From: Absidia repens
Lineage: Eukaryota > Mucoromycota > Mucoromycetes > Mucorales > Cunninghamellaceae
DNA: 64,000 bases
Reading direction: 5' to 3'
NCBI GenBank assembly: GCA_002105175.1
Contig: MCGE01000010.1
Span: 1,116,001-1,180,000, forward strand
Made by a program: the position numbers and the translations under genes. The notes under the pieces were generated by a model. The model ran no database searches, was not told the DNA's origin, and was given only the letters and a program-made list of their open reading frames with translations. Positions 26,862 to 35,898 of the stretch are shown here, piece after piece. Numbering within the stretch: position 1 is the first letter of the stretch; each line of letters opens with the position of its first letter.

Positions 26862-29785
26862 TCAGTATCCCAGACGTGATAGGAAATCAGCGGCTTCCTG
26901 TTTTCGTCCATTTCGATACTTAATTTCAAAGTCATATTCAGCCAAGTATTGGATCCATCTTGCTACAATGCCAGATACTTTGGGTGATTGTACCAACCAT
27001 CGTAAAGGTGAGTGGTCTGATATGACAGTGAATTTTTTGCCAAGTAAATAAGGTCTGAATAGTTGCAGGCTCCATACTAGGGCGAGACATTCCAATTTAG
27101 TAGCACCGTAGTTTTGTTCACTGTTTTTTAATCCGCGACTTGCATAAATCACAGGGTGTTCTTTGCCATCGTCGTCTAGCTGCGATAAGATGGTACCAAT
27201 TCCTTTTTGGGAGGCGTCGCACACAATAATAAAGGGTTTCGAAAAATCAGCACGTCGTAGTATAGGTGCTTGTGTTAATTTTTGTTTTAAAAGGTTGAAG
27301 GCATCTGTGGCTTTTTCGTTCCAGGTAATATTTTTTGTCGTCTTGGTTTGTTCATGTAACGGTCTTGCAATGGCAGCAAAGTTTTTTATGAATCTCCGAT
27401 AGTAAGAGGCCAATCCAATAAAGCCCCTGATTTGTTTAAGGGTTTTAGGCGGTGGGAATTCCTGAATTTTTTTTATTTTTTCTTCATCCGTCTTTATTCC
27501 ATTTTTTGTTATCACGTAGCCCAAAAATTTCAGTTCGTCTTTGAAGAATACGCACTTGTCGATGTTGAATAATAATCCTCCTTGTCGTGCACACATGAAT
27601 ACTTGTCGTAGATCCCGTATGTGTTGTATATAAGTTTTGGAATGGATGTTTAGGTCGTCAATGTAGGCAACAAGGCACTTGTTTAGTAAGGACCAAAGCA
27701 TAGGTCTATTAGGCGTTGAAAGGTAGCAGGACTATTTACTAACCCCATAGGCAGCATTTCGTATTGGTAGGTTCCAAACTTTGTTACGAATCCAGTTAAT
27801 TCTTTGGTTTCTTCTTTCAATGGTACTTGGTGGAAACCAGAACGTAGGTCTAGTGCTGTGAATATTCTTGAACTGCCTAGTTCATCAATCAAGTCGTCAA
27901 TTTTTGGCAAAGGGTAAGCGTCAACTTTGGTTAAAGCGTTTAGTTTGCGATAGTCAACAACCATTCGGTAATCACCATTCTTCTTCTTGACTAATATTAT
28001 AGGTGCGGTATACGGTGTGCTTGCTGGTTTGATGATTCCCAGGTCACATAATCGGTCGAGCTCTTGCTTCAAGTATTCTTGCTCCACGGGTGCCATTCGG
28101 TATGGTCTATGTCGGATAGGTGGTGCATTTTCTTTCAGGATAATTTCATGTTCCAGTAGTGTGGTCTTGCCCATTCTGTCATTGTGCCAGTCAAATACAT
28201 CTTGGAATTCTGTAAGTAGATGTATAAAGGACTTGCGTATATCAGGCGGTACATCTCCTAACTGTAGTTTTTCTTCCTTTGTAGGGTCCAATTCTTGTGA
28301 TGGTTGTATAGTGTCGTCGTCTTTTATCTCCATCTGTGCTAATTCGTATCCTGTGGATTGTTCGTCGTCTTCTTCTATTTCAAACTTTGTCATTCGATGC
28401 GCAATGATAGTGTTCGGTGGGTAACTTTTGTCGTTGTCCGTTATGTTGATATCTATGAACTGATTGTCTTTCAAATATTTTTCATAGGTGACATCTGGTT
28501 GCATGTGGATGATAGTTGGTAGAGCGTTATCATTGGGTGTATTTAAATCAACGGTGCACATGGTGTATGGTGGAAGGGTGAATCCATTTTCTTTGGTACT
28601 GATGGTTACTTCGGTGTCCGATACATGGTTTATTCGGAAAGCGTAGTCTTGGTCTTCAGCAGGTGTGATTTGACACAATTCTTGATCTTCATCGTCTTTG
28701 TCGTCGTGTTCCCATTCTTCTTCTTCTGTTTCTTCATCGGTGATTTCATCTTCATCACTTGTATCTTGATCGTCCACTATTGGTGTTGGTTTGACAGGGA
28801 TTGGTTGACTTGGTGGTGGATTCTCTTCTTCATAGATAACGTGGGATGCTTTCAAGGTAACCGGCTTTGATGATGCTTTGATGTATGTGATAGGAATAAT
28901 CATCTTCTTGTGTTTATAGGTTACAGTTAGTGTTCCCATTTTGATGTTGATAATGGCTTGTGCATGATTCAACCAATCGATTCCTAGGATTAGGTGAGAT
29001 GGGCATTGTGGCAGTACTTCCATGTTAGTGGGTATACTAATGCCTTCGGTTATTTTGATAGGGACATCAAGGACTATTCCAAGGGTAGGTTGTCTGGTTC
29101 CATTACCAAGGGTGAATACATTGGTAGATGGGGTATCGATTTCCATTCCCAGCATCTTCAACATGGTTCTTGACATACATGATTTGGCGGCACCACAATC
29201 TATCAAGGCTTTGATTTTTCTGTCCCCAATATATACTTCAGCATATGCGGCAGTTGTCACAACTTCTCCTTCTTCCATGGCGTTCAATGTTATAGGCGGC
29301 TTTCTTCTTTTGGGTCGACAGACATCACGTAGCTGTTTCTTTAGGTATGGTGATGCTTCGAGTAGATCTCCAACTTCAATATCGGCTTTACGGGTAAGGA
29401 CATCGTCAGCGATACTATATTTAATAGCGGGATGTGTAGGTACTGATCTTTGTTTCTTTTCAACCGTTTCTTGTGTAGGAATATTTTGTTGTGGTGGTTG
29501 TGTTGATGAGGATGGTGTGTCTTCCAATCCATTGGTTCTTCTTTTCTTTGCTGATTTTGGATCATGTAGGACATCAGGTGATCTGTCTTTTCTGGTAGCA
29601 ACGTAGAAATCTATATCTTCTTCATCATCTTCTTCTTCTTCTAATAAAAGGTTAGTATGTTTATTTTTATCTTTATACTTGTTTCGAATATCCATGGTGG
29701 TTAGGTTATGGGTTTGTTGTTGAGTATTGTTTTTGTTATCTTTATGTGGTTGGTTATGTGTGGATTTGTTAGGCGGGTTTTCCAA
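26862..29785 (-). pseudogene. pol: protease, reverse transcriptase and RNase H, frame broken, no integrase
   Basis: The first frame (29785-27683) starts with an acidic, Gln/Asn-rich leader. It continues with an aspartic protease whose active site reads ALIDCGAAKS (DCG in place of the usual DSG/DTG) and with LILGIDWL. An acidic linker follows, then RT motifs (IILVKKKNGDYRMVVDYRKLN, FTALDLRSGFHQVPL, LPMGLVNSPATFQRL). It stops after CFGPY. The next frame (-1 relative to it, overlapping at 27683-27701) carries the catalytic VAYIDDLNIHS, the RT thumb and RNase H (FIIVCDAS through DHSPLRWLV to ADFLSRLGY), then a stop. The break fits loss of one base at about 27,686 and no slippery site is seen there, so I take it as damage. 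No zinc-binding HHCC or DDE integrase follows. Confidence 0.92.
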
Positions 29786-29811
29786 CTGACCATCAACTGC
29801 AGTTGCCCGTG

Positions 29812-30897
29812 CTAGTTTTTTGACTGATGATTTTGTTGAGTGGGTTGTTGTGTTTGATGTTGTTGGTATTGTGGATTGTGTTGATACTGTTGATTGTTGT
29901 ATGAGCGTCGGTTATTGTAATTGGGACGGCGGTTTTGATTCATGGGGGGTGATGGATGATAACCATCGTAGTCACCGTAGTTAGGATCAAAGACGGGGTC
30001 TTGATTTTGGTTATTGTAATTGCGTTGGCCATTATTGTGATGATACGAGTTTTGATTATAATGTGGGGCATTGTATTGTCGGGTTTGATGACGTGGGTTA
30101 TTGTATCGAGGGTTGTGTGGTTGGTTGTATGTCCCATTTTGATTTTTTGAGAAGTTATTGAATTCTTCTTTGATGATACTTCTGATGGATTTTTGTATAT
30201 CTTTCATGTCCAGTGGGTTTGTTGAAGTGATAGCGTTCAAACTGGGTGAGTTTGTAGCGGTTTGATAGGGAGACATTTGAATGGTATCTACGGGATGAGC
30301 AATACGTCGTGGGTGGAAGGGATTGTCAGCCATTGTAACCTGTTGAGGGTTATGTGCAGTCCAATAACCTTCGGCGGCTTTGAGCCATGCGTCAATGTCT
30401 TTACAGCCAAGTGATATGCAGTGTTGTTGTATGATAGGATGTACTCCTGCACGGAATCGGCTTTGGATCATTGATTCGGAATCAATTTCGGCAAGTTCAG
30501 CAGCTTCAAACAGTCTTGCGTAGAATGTTCTTGGATGTTCGTCAATACCTTGCACCATGTTGTTGAAGGCATACTCATATGTTTGTATGAGTTCAGGGGT
30601 GATATATTGATCCATTAATTTTTTCATGACTTCGGAGTATGAAAGTGGGTTTTTTACATTTTTTTGTATTTTGTTGACGAAGGTTCTTGCGGCGTGATAT
30701 AATTGTGTCTTGAGTATGATCAGCTTGCGATCTTCATTATTGATGTTTGAGAGTGCAAAGTAGTTGTCCAATGTTTGTTTAAAATTTCTGAAGTCTTCTC
30801 CTTCGAATCCAGAAAAGGGCATTAGCTTCATTTTTGGTTGGTAGATAGGTCCGTTTGCCAACACAGTTTGTTCGTTCATCTTGTTTTTGGTTTCCAA
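29812..30897 (-). CDS. gag of the Ty3/gypsy element
   Basis: This 361-residue structural protein would form the particle. The N-terminal half has the retrotransposon capsid pattern (MPFSGFEGEDFRNFKQTLDNYF, LKTQLYHAARTFVNK, LMDQYITPELIQTYEYAFNNM). The C-terminal third is very rich in Asn, Gln, Tyr, His and Arg. I see no CCHC zinc knuckle, so RNA binding may rely on the basic tail. The stop TAG at 29812-29814 directly follows a slippery AAAAAAC. A leader of 167 nt separates it from the 5' LTR. Confidence 0.92.
   Translation of the reverse strand: METKNKMNEQTVLANGPIYQPKMKLMPFSGFEGEDFRNFKQTLDNYFALSNINNEDRKLIILKTQLYHAARTFVNKIQKNVKNPLSYSEVMKKLMDQYITPELIQTYEYAFNNMVQGIDEHPRTFYARLFEAAELAEIDSESMIQSRFRAGVHPIIQQHCISLGCKDIDAWLKAAEGYWTAHNPQQVTMADNPFHPRRIAHPVDTIQMSPYQTATNSPSLNAITSTNPLDMKDIQKSIRSIIKEEFNNFSKNQNGTYNQPHNPRYNNPRHQTRQYNAPHYNQNSYHHNNGQRNYNNQNQDPVFDPNYGDYDGYHPSPPMNQNRRPNYNNRRSYNNQQYQHNPQYQQHQTQQPTQQNHQSKN
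29815..29821 (-). promoter_or_regulatory. Probable -1 ribosomal frameshift site between gag and pol
   Basis: On the coding strand the heptamer is A AAA AAC in the gag frame, immediately before the gag stop TAG. A -1 slip here leads straight into the open pol frame (CTA GCA CGG onward), which stays open into the protease. This is the classic X XXY YYZ form. I could not judge whether a stimulating RNA structure follows. Confidence 0.75.
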
Positions 30898-31042
30898 TTT
30901 GTATTTTTGAAAGTTTTGATAAATATTTCGGAGGTAGGGTTTGTAAGTGTGGACGTTGCGTCTTGAAATCTTGGCAGAGTTTACTTGAGTTTGAGGTTGT
31001 TAAGAGATTTGAGTGATGTTTCTTTGGAAATTTGAGTAGATA

Positions 31043-31060
31043 CCCCTGTAGTGAGCACCA
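31043..31060 (-). other. Candidate primer-binding site
   Basis: On the coding strand TGGTGCTCACTACAGGGG begins four bases after the end of the 5' LTR, the usual place for a site pairing with a tRNA 3' end (implied tRNA end ...GAGCACCA). The donor tRNA cannot be named from this window; it does not match the tRNA-Asn next door. Confidence 0.5.
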
Positions 31061-31064
31061 AATA

Positions 31065-31748
31065 TGTTGCGGCTAAATTTGTGGTTTTAGTCCAACTGGA
31101 TTGTGTTTTTGTAGGTTTTTTATGTTTTTCTGGGTTAAATAGGATGTCTTGAGTGATCCTTTGGTGTAGCTTTGATCGTTTGGAGCTTTGAAAAATAATT
31201 TTCTTCCTTCGGCGGAATTTGAAATATTTTGTTCCTGAATCGGACAAAAATAGATTTGATAGTAGTGAGCACCAGAACTTTTGTAGATAAAGTCCAACTG
31301 TAGAGAAAGTTTATAAAAAATAAACTTGAAAAAGTAAAATAAAATAAAAAGAAAAGTATTGCCCTTTGTTGGTTCAATAAAAATAAGTGTATAACACACA
31401 GTAAAAATAAAATAAAAGAGGACTTGTAGTCACAAAAAATAAGAGAAAGTTTCTATATAGACGATAGAAACAAAATAAAAATAAGACAGTGATTTGGTGG
31501 TTAAAAAACCTTTGTACTGAATTTTATAAAAAAGGTTGAGATAAATATGTAAAAATAAATAACTAAAGAAAAAAATAAAATTGTTGCGGGGGAAGTGGAG
31601 GTATTTATACTAATCAAAAAAGAGGCTAACTATATATGAGGGGGTGGTGCAGGACGACACTTGTCGACACTTGTCAACATCGGTCAGCATGAAAACCAGT
31701 CACTGCATAGCCAGAGGTCAGGGGATGGTCAGAGGCCGATCCTCGACA
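31065..31748 (-). repeat. 5' LTR of the young element (684 bp)
   Basis: See the 3' LTR for the differences. On the coding strand it starts at 31748 with TGTCGAGGATCGGCC and ends at 31065. A TATAAATA lies at about 31602-31611, and the PBS-like motif GTAGTGAGCACCA (plus strand) recurs inside at 31262-31274. Confidence 0.93.
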
Positions 31749-32408
31749 GATGTCTTGAGTTATCCTTTAGTATAGCTTTTGCTAGTTTAGAGCTTGAAAA
31801 TAAATTTGTTCCTTGGGCGGAATTTGAAATATCTTGTTCCTGAATCGGACAAAAATAGAATTGATAGTAGTGAGCACCAGAACTTTTGTAGATAAAGTCC
31901 AACTGTAGAGAAAGTTTATAAAAAATAAACTTGGAAAAGTAAAATAAAATAAAAAAGAAAAGTATTGACCTTTGTTGGTTCAATAAAAATAAGTGTATAA
32001 CACACAGTAAAAATAAAAAAAAGGACTTGTAGTCACAAAAAATAAAAGAAAGTTTCTATATAGACGATAGAAACAAATAAAAATAAGACAGTGATTTGGT
32101 GGTTAAAAAACCTTTGTACTGAATTTTATAAAAAAGGTTGAGTAAATATAACGAAGATAAGAACTAAGGAAAAAGAGAATTGAAAAAAAGTGGATATATA
32201 TATATAGAAATAAAATTTTAAAATGGGCTAAAAAAAGACGTCGGTGTAAAAAATACGACGGTTGAAAAAAGACGTCGGTGTAAAAAATACGACGGTTGAA
32301 AAAAGACGCTGGGGTAATGTGTAACAATAAACAAAAAACTTAAGGAGCTTATTGATGTTGATGTTGTTGATGTTGTTGTTGGGAGCGGACTCAGGCCGAT
32401 CCTCGACA
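31749..32408 (-). repeat. Middle nested LTR, right fragment (L2)
   Basis: It resumes with GATGTCTTGAG, where GATG repeats the left flank, and ends with the conserved GGCCGATCCTCGACA. It is about 738 bp when joined to 25390-25471. Many substitutions separate it from the young LTR. Its U3 end holds tandem copies of a 34-bp unit (32231-32310) not found in the young LTR. Confidence 0.85.
32231..32310 (-). repeat. 34-bp tandem repeat in the U3 of LTR L2
   Basis: The plus-strand unit begins AAAAAAGACGTCGGTG and ends ATACGACGGTTG. There are two full copies and a third partial, changed copy. Confidence 0.9.
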
Positions 32409-32481
32409 GTAGGTTTTTATATTTTTTTGGGTTGAATAGGATGTCTTGAGTTATCCTTTAGTATAGCTTTTGCTTGTTTAG
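32409..32481 (-). repeat. Oldest nested LTR, middle fragment (L3)
   Basis: It starts GTAGGTTTTTATA, continues the LTR body (GAATAGGATGTCTTGAGTTATCC), and is cut by the LTR that starts at 32482. Confidence 0.65.
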
Positions 32482-33190
32482 TGTCACGGCTAATTTGGGT
32501 AAGAAGCTTGTAACAGAGTAGTGTTTTTGTAGGTTTTTATGTTTTTCTGGGTTGAATAGGATGTCTTGAGTTATCCTTTAGTATAGCTTTTGCTTGTTTA
32601 GAGCTTGAAAATAAATTTGTTCCTTGGGCGGAATTTGAAATATCTTGTTCCTGATTTGAACAAAAATAGAATTGAGAGTAGTGAGCACCAGAACTTTTGT
32701 AGATAAAGTGCAACTGTAGAGAAAGTTTATGAAAAATAAACTTGGAGAAGTAAAATAAAGTAAAAAAGAAAAGTATTGACCTTTGTTGGTTCAATAAAAA
32801 TAAGGGTATAACACACAGTAAAAATAAAATAAAAAAGAGGACTTGTAGTCAAAAATAAAAGAGGTTTCTATGATCCAATAGAAACAGTAAATAAATTGGT
32901 GGTTAAAAGAACCTTTGTACTAAGTTTTATTTTATAATATGAGAAAACTTGATAAAAAAACTAAAGAAAAAATAATTTCTTCAAAAATGTCTGGCTATTT
33001 ATACTAAAAAATAATTAAGGTTGGCCAGAAGCAAAAAGTGTCGAAAGCAAAAAATGTCGAGAGAGCAAAAAATGTCAAGAGCAAAAAATGTCAGAGGCAA
33101 AAAAGTAAACAAATAAGTGTCGGAGGTAAAATTTTCAAAAGCGACTGCAGGTTCACTGTGTTGGGAGCGGCCTCAGGCCGATCCTCGACA
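32482..33190 (-). repeat. Solo LTR L4, 709 bp
   Basis: It is bounded by TGTCACGG and CCTCGACA and has the same body as the other LTRs. Its U3 contains a short tandem array (33031-33107; unit about 16-18 bp around GCAAAAAATGTC). No internal coding region remains. Flanking four-base sequences (TTAG and ATGC) do not match, so recombination or later change is likely. Confidence 0.8.
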
Positions 33191-33800
33191 ATGCTTTTGT
33201 TATATTTTACACCAACTGTGTATTGTATAAGTGTATGATTGTTCTTGCTTGAACGGATTCGCAGTAGATTTGTAGCGAGGATCAAAAAATATTTTCCCCT
33301 GAATCGGAATTTGAAATGCACTTTTTTGTTTACTTGACTTGTAGTCTTGAAAATAGAAAGCACCAAATATATTATTTGATATAAATAAAAAGTACCAGAT
33401 ATGTTATTGGTAGCAAGTAGTGAGCACCAGAACTTTTATAGATAAAGTCCAACTTGAAATAAAAGAAGTTTTATAAAGAAAACTTAGTAAAATAAAGTAA
33501 AAGTATTGACCTTAGCTGGTTCAATAAAAATAAAAGAGAATATAACTGACTCTGAAAATAAAATAAAATGGATTTCTATAGCAAAATAGAAATAAAAAAT
33601 AACTTGATGTTTATAAAAAAACCTTTTGTACTAAGTTTTATTTAATAAAATGAGAAAACTGATAAAAAACTGAAGAAAACTAATTTCTGCCAAAAAGTTT
33701 GGCCTTTTTATACTATTTTCAAAGGAGCGGAGTGTGGGAGTCGTCGACGAGATTTAGTGTGGCGGAGTAATAAGATGGAAGAGAAGAGCGGAGAAGAAGA
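33191..33800 (-). repeat. Degraded LTR-related sequence (L5)
   Basis: From about 33,410 on it follows the LTR body (GTAGTGAGCACCAGAAC, TTGACCTTAGCTGGTTCAATAAA, a TTTTTATACT TATA region) with many changes. The first 200 bp are only loosely alike. Its outer end cannot be fixed. Confidence 0.6.
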
Positions 33801-34799
33801 AGTCGACGACTATGGCGGGGCTGCGACATATTCACGCACCTGTGGCCCAAACCACCAATTCATCCATATCAAACAAATTAGCCACGTCTAGACCGGCGTT
33901 GACACAAAATTCATTTATACATTATAACGATGTGCTAGGGGTTACCATTTTATTTTTGTGCTTTGGCTGTCGTTTTCGATTTCATTACAAATTATGGAGA
34001 GGTATTTACCTAGTTCTCTTAGTTTCCTTATTTGGACTTTAGAACGCGCAATGACCTTTTGTCTATCTTACTGCTCAGTATGCTTCTAATCAGCACAATG
34101 TCATCGCAATATGCTTGGTGTACTTTCCTCTTTTTTTTTTTTTTTCTGCTTTCTTCATAATACAAATAGGATACTGTTTTGATTAACCGTTACCATTTCA
34201 TCAATTTGGATGCATAACTTCGATCAAGCAGTCCAATAAATTATTCTCAAAATCCGTCTCAAGTCTTCTGCAAACAAAGAATAACAATATTAATTTTTAT
34301 ATAGATCGTCGCATTGAATGTCAGTTTTGGGCATCCATTCAATGTAAATCTGACGTTATCCAGTTTGAATGATCTACTTGATTTATCAGCGACTCATAAA
34401 TATTTAGTTTAATTTTCCATGTGGATGAACGTTTTTGTTATTTTTCGATCATATACATATATCATGCATTTTTGTACAATTATTGTGCCATAGTATTGCC
34501 ATTTAATTCATTTGGTAAAGGATAGTTAATATATGTACAGCAAAGTGAAAACGGTGAACTAAACTAGGTTAGATTTGCCCTACGGTGAGTAAAAGATCGT
34601 ACTTATATATAAAGTACTACTCTGCCATTATTGAATGATGGTACCTTCTGTCATGATCAAATGATCACTGTGTTTGATGAAGCTATATGGCGTTTTTGTA
34701 TTCTTCAAAACAATTTCCCTCTCAAAAATACATTTCACATCCCGCCCACGTGGAATTTTATTTTTGTCTACCTCCGATTTTTTTCTCTTTCTTTTTTTT

Positions 34800-34837
<38 letters not shown>

Positions 34838-35898
34838 GCTTCATTCAACTTATATGAAGTTATATTGGACTTAGAATAGTATCAGGTCTAGTTTAGAAGC
34901 GTTTTCAGAACAGTGATTACAAAATGCATGGGGAAACCCTGTCATTTTGAATTCAGAATCTGGAACTATCATTAGGTAGCTTTATGGAGCCTTCATTAGC
35001 TTAGTTTAGTGTTAGTTTATCATAATTGTGTCTGTATCTGAATAAAATTTGCTTCTTTTCATTCACTTTAATGAAAATGTCCCATTAGTCTTTCTCGTGT
35101 TTTGTGCAATAGGTCCTTTTTCCCCTACTATCATTCCTCTTGGTTAATGTCGATCGTTGTTGTATTTCAATAACAGATGTATCCATAGTATCTCCCTTGC
35201 GTTTTACAGTATATTAGATCTCACTTTGAAGTCTCACCTTTAGATGAATGTTAATCGTTTGTCAAATTTTACAGTAGTCACCTTCATGGCTCCTTCAATA
35301 GATCTGTTCAGCGTGAATACCATCACATTTTATATACTGTATATAAAAAATATGGATATAATACAATCCTTTTTCTTATCCCTTGTTCTAACGAACATCT
35401 CCATCGTCTTTAGCTTAGTATATACCAATATACTGTAATAAAAATATGTCGTTTTCTCCTTTTTTTTTCTTTTTTTTCTTTGTTTGCTTGTTAATTGTGG
35501 TGGCTCCAAACTGAAGGTCAGTCGAGTCCCAATGGTCTGCCTCTGTAGGTGAAAAATTCCAGGAGTGTGAAGTACTATCAACCCCCCCCTCCCACTTCAA
35601 CGATCTCCTTCCTTGACGCCAAGGAGAACAACTATTGGAAGATTAAAAATTTGTGCATCCCGCTCTAGAATATTTCCTGAAATTGGGAGTGCCAATTGGA
35701 AGTGTCCAGAGCTATGTCCTCGTGGACGATTAAATATCACGATATTCTCGTCGACATTTTCCAGCGAGTTTCCAAAGGCAGAAACATATCATCAGGGATG
35801 CGCTTTGTGACGGGCGGAGAATAAAAACGAAACCAAAAAAAAAAAAAGTCGAGTCGCGTTTTAACTTCCTTGCTTTTTTTATTTTTTTCTTTATCAAT
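33801..35898. other. Intergenic, retrotransposon nest to MSH2
   Basis: No gene is supported. It holds a poly(T) tract at about 34,803-34,836, an inverted copy of the dispersed repeat (34731-35060), a C-run near 35,581 and the MSH2 promoter. Confidence 0.5.
34731..35060 (-). repeat. Dispersed repeat, copy 2 (inverted)
   Basis: On the minus strand it shows the same blocks: ACTAAACTAAGCTAATG, GAATTCAAAATGACAGGGTTTCCCCATGCAT, CTAGACCTGATACTATTC, an A-rich tail, and at its end CCACGTGGGCGGGATGTGAAATG. Confidence 0.8.

Larger units (their letters stand above)
25472..31748 (-). mobile_element. Ty3/gypsy LTR retrotransposon lacking integrase (youngest, near complete)
   Basis: A 6,277-bp element is read on the minus strand: 5' LTR 31065-31748, gag 30897-29812, pol (protease, RT, RNase H) 29785-26862, a 56-nt poly(A) run, a third ORF, and 3' LTR 25472-26158. 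The LTRs start TGTCGAGG and end GCAACA (TG..CA) on the coding strand. It is flanked by GATG on both sides. Comparison with the uninterrupted LTR at about 32,559 shows that GATG was single before insertion, so it is a true 4-bp duplication. No integrase domain lies between RNase H and the 3' LTR. The pol frame is broken near the RT catalytic motif. It was probably mobilised with enzymes from another copy. Confidence 0.93.

Noticed and set aside
28625..29606. Plus-strand ORFs across the retrotransposon
   Set aside because: They are opposite-strand shadows of pol, whose protein motifs are clear on the minus strand.
31073..31399. ORFs within the LTRs (for example the 108-residue frame seen in both LTRs)
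   Set aside because: They are repeated only because the LTRs are repeated. Older LTRs do not keep the frames and no protein features are seen.
25206..33800. CRISPR array or prokaryotic defence island
   Set aside because: The window is clearly eukaryotic, and the short repeats here are LTR-internal tandem repeats without unique spacers.
33812..34042. 76-residue plus-strand ORF after the LTR nest
   Set aside because: It has no family features, mixed composition and no leader or signal. It looks like a chance frame at the end of LTR-derived DNA.
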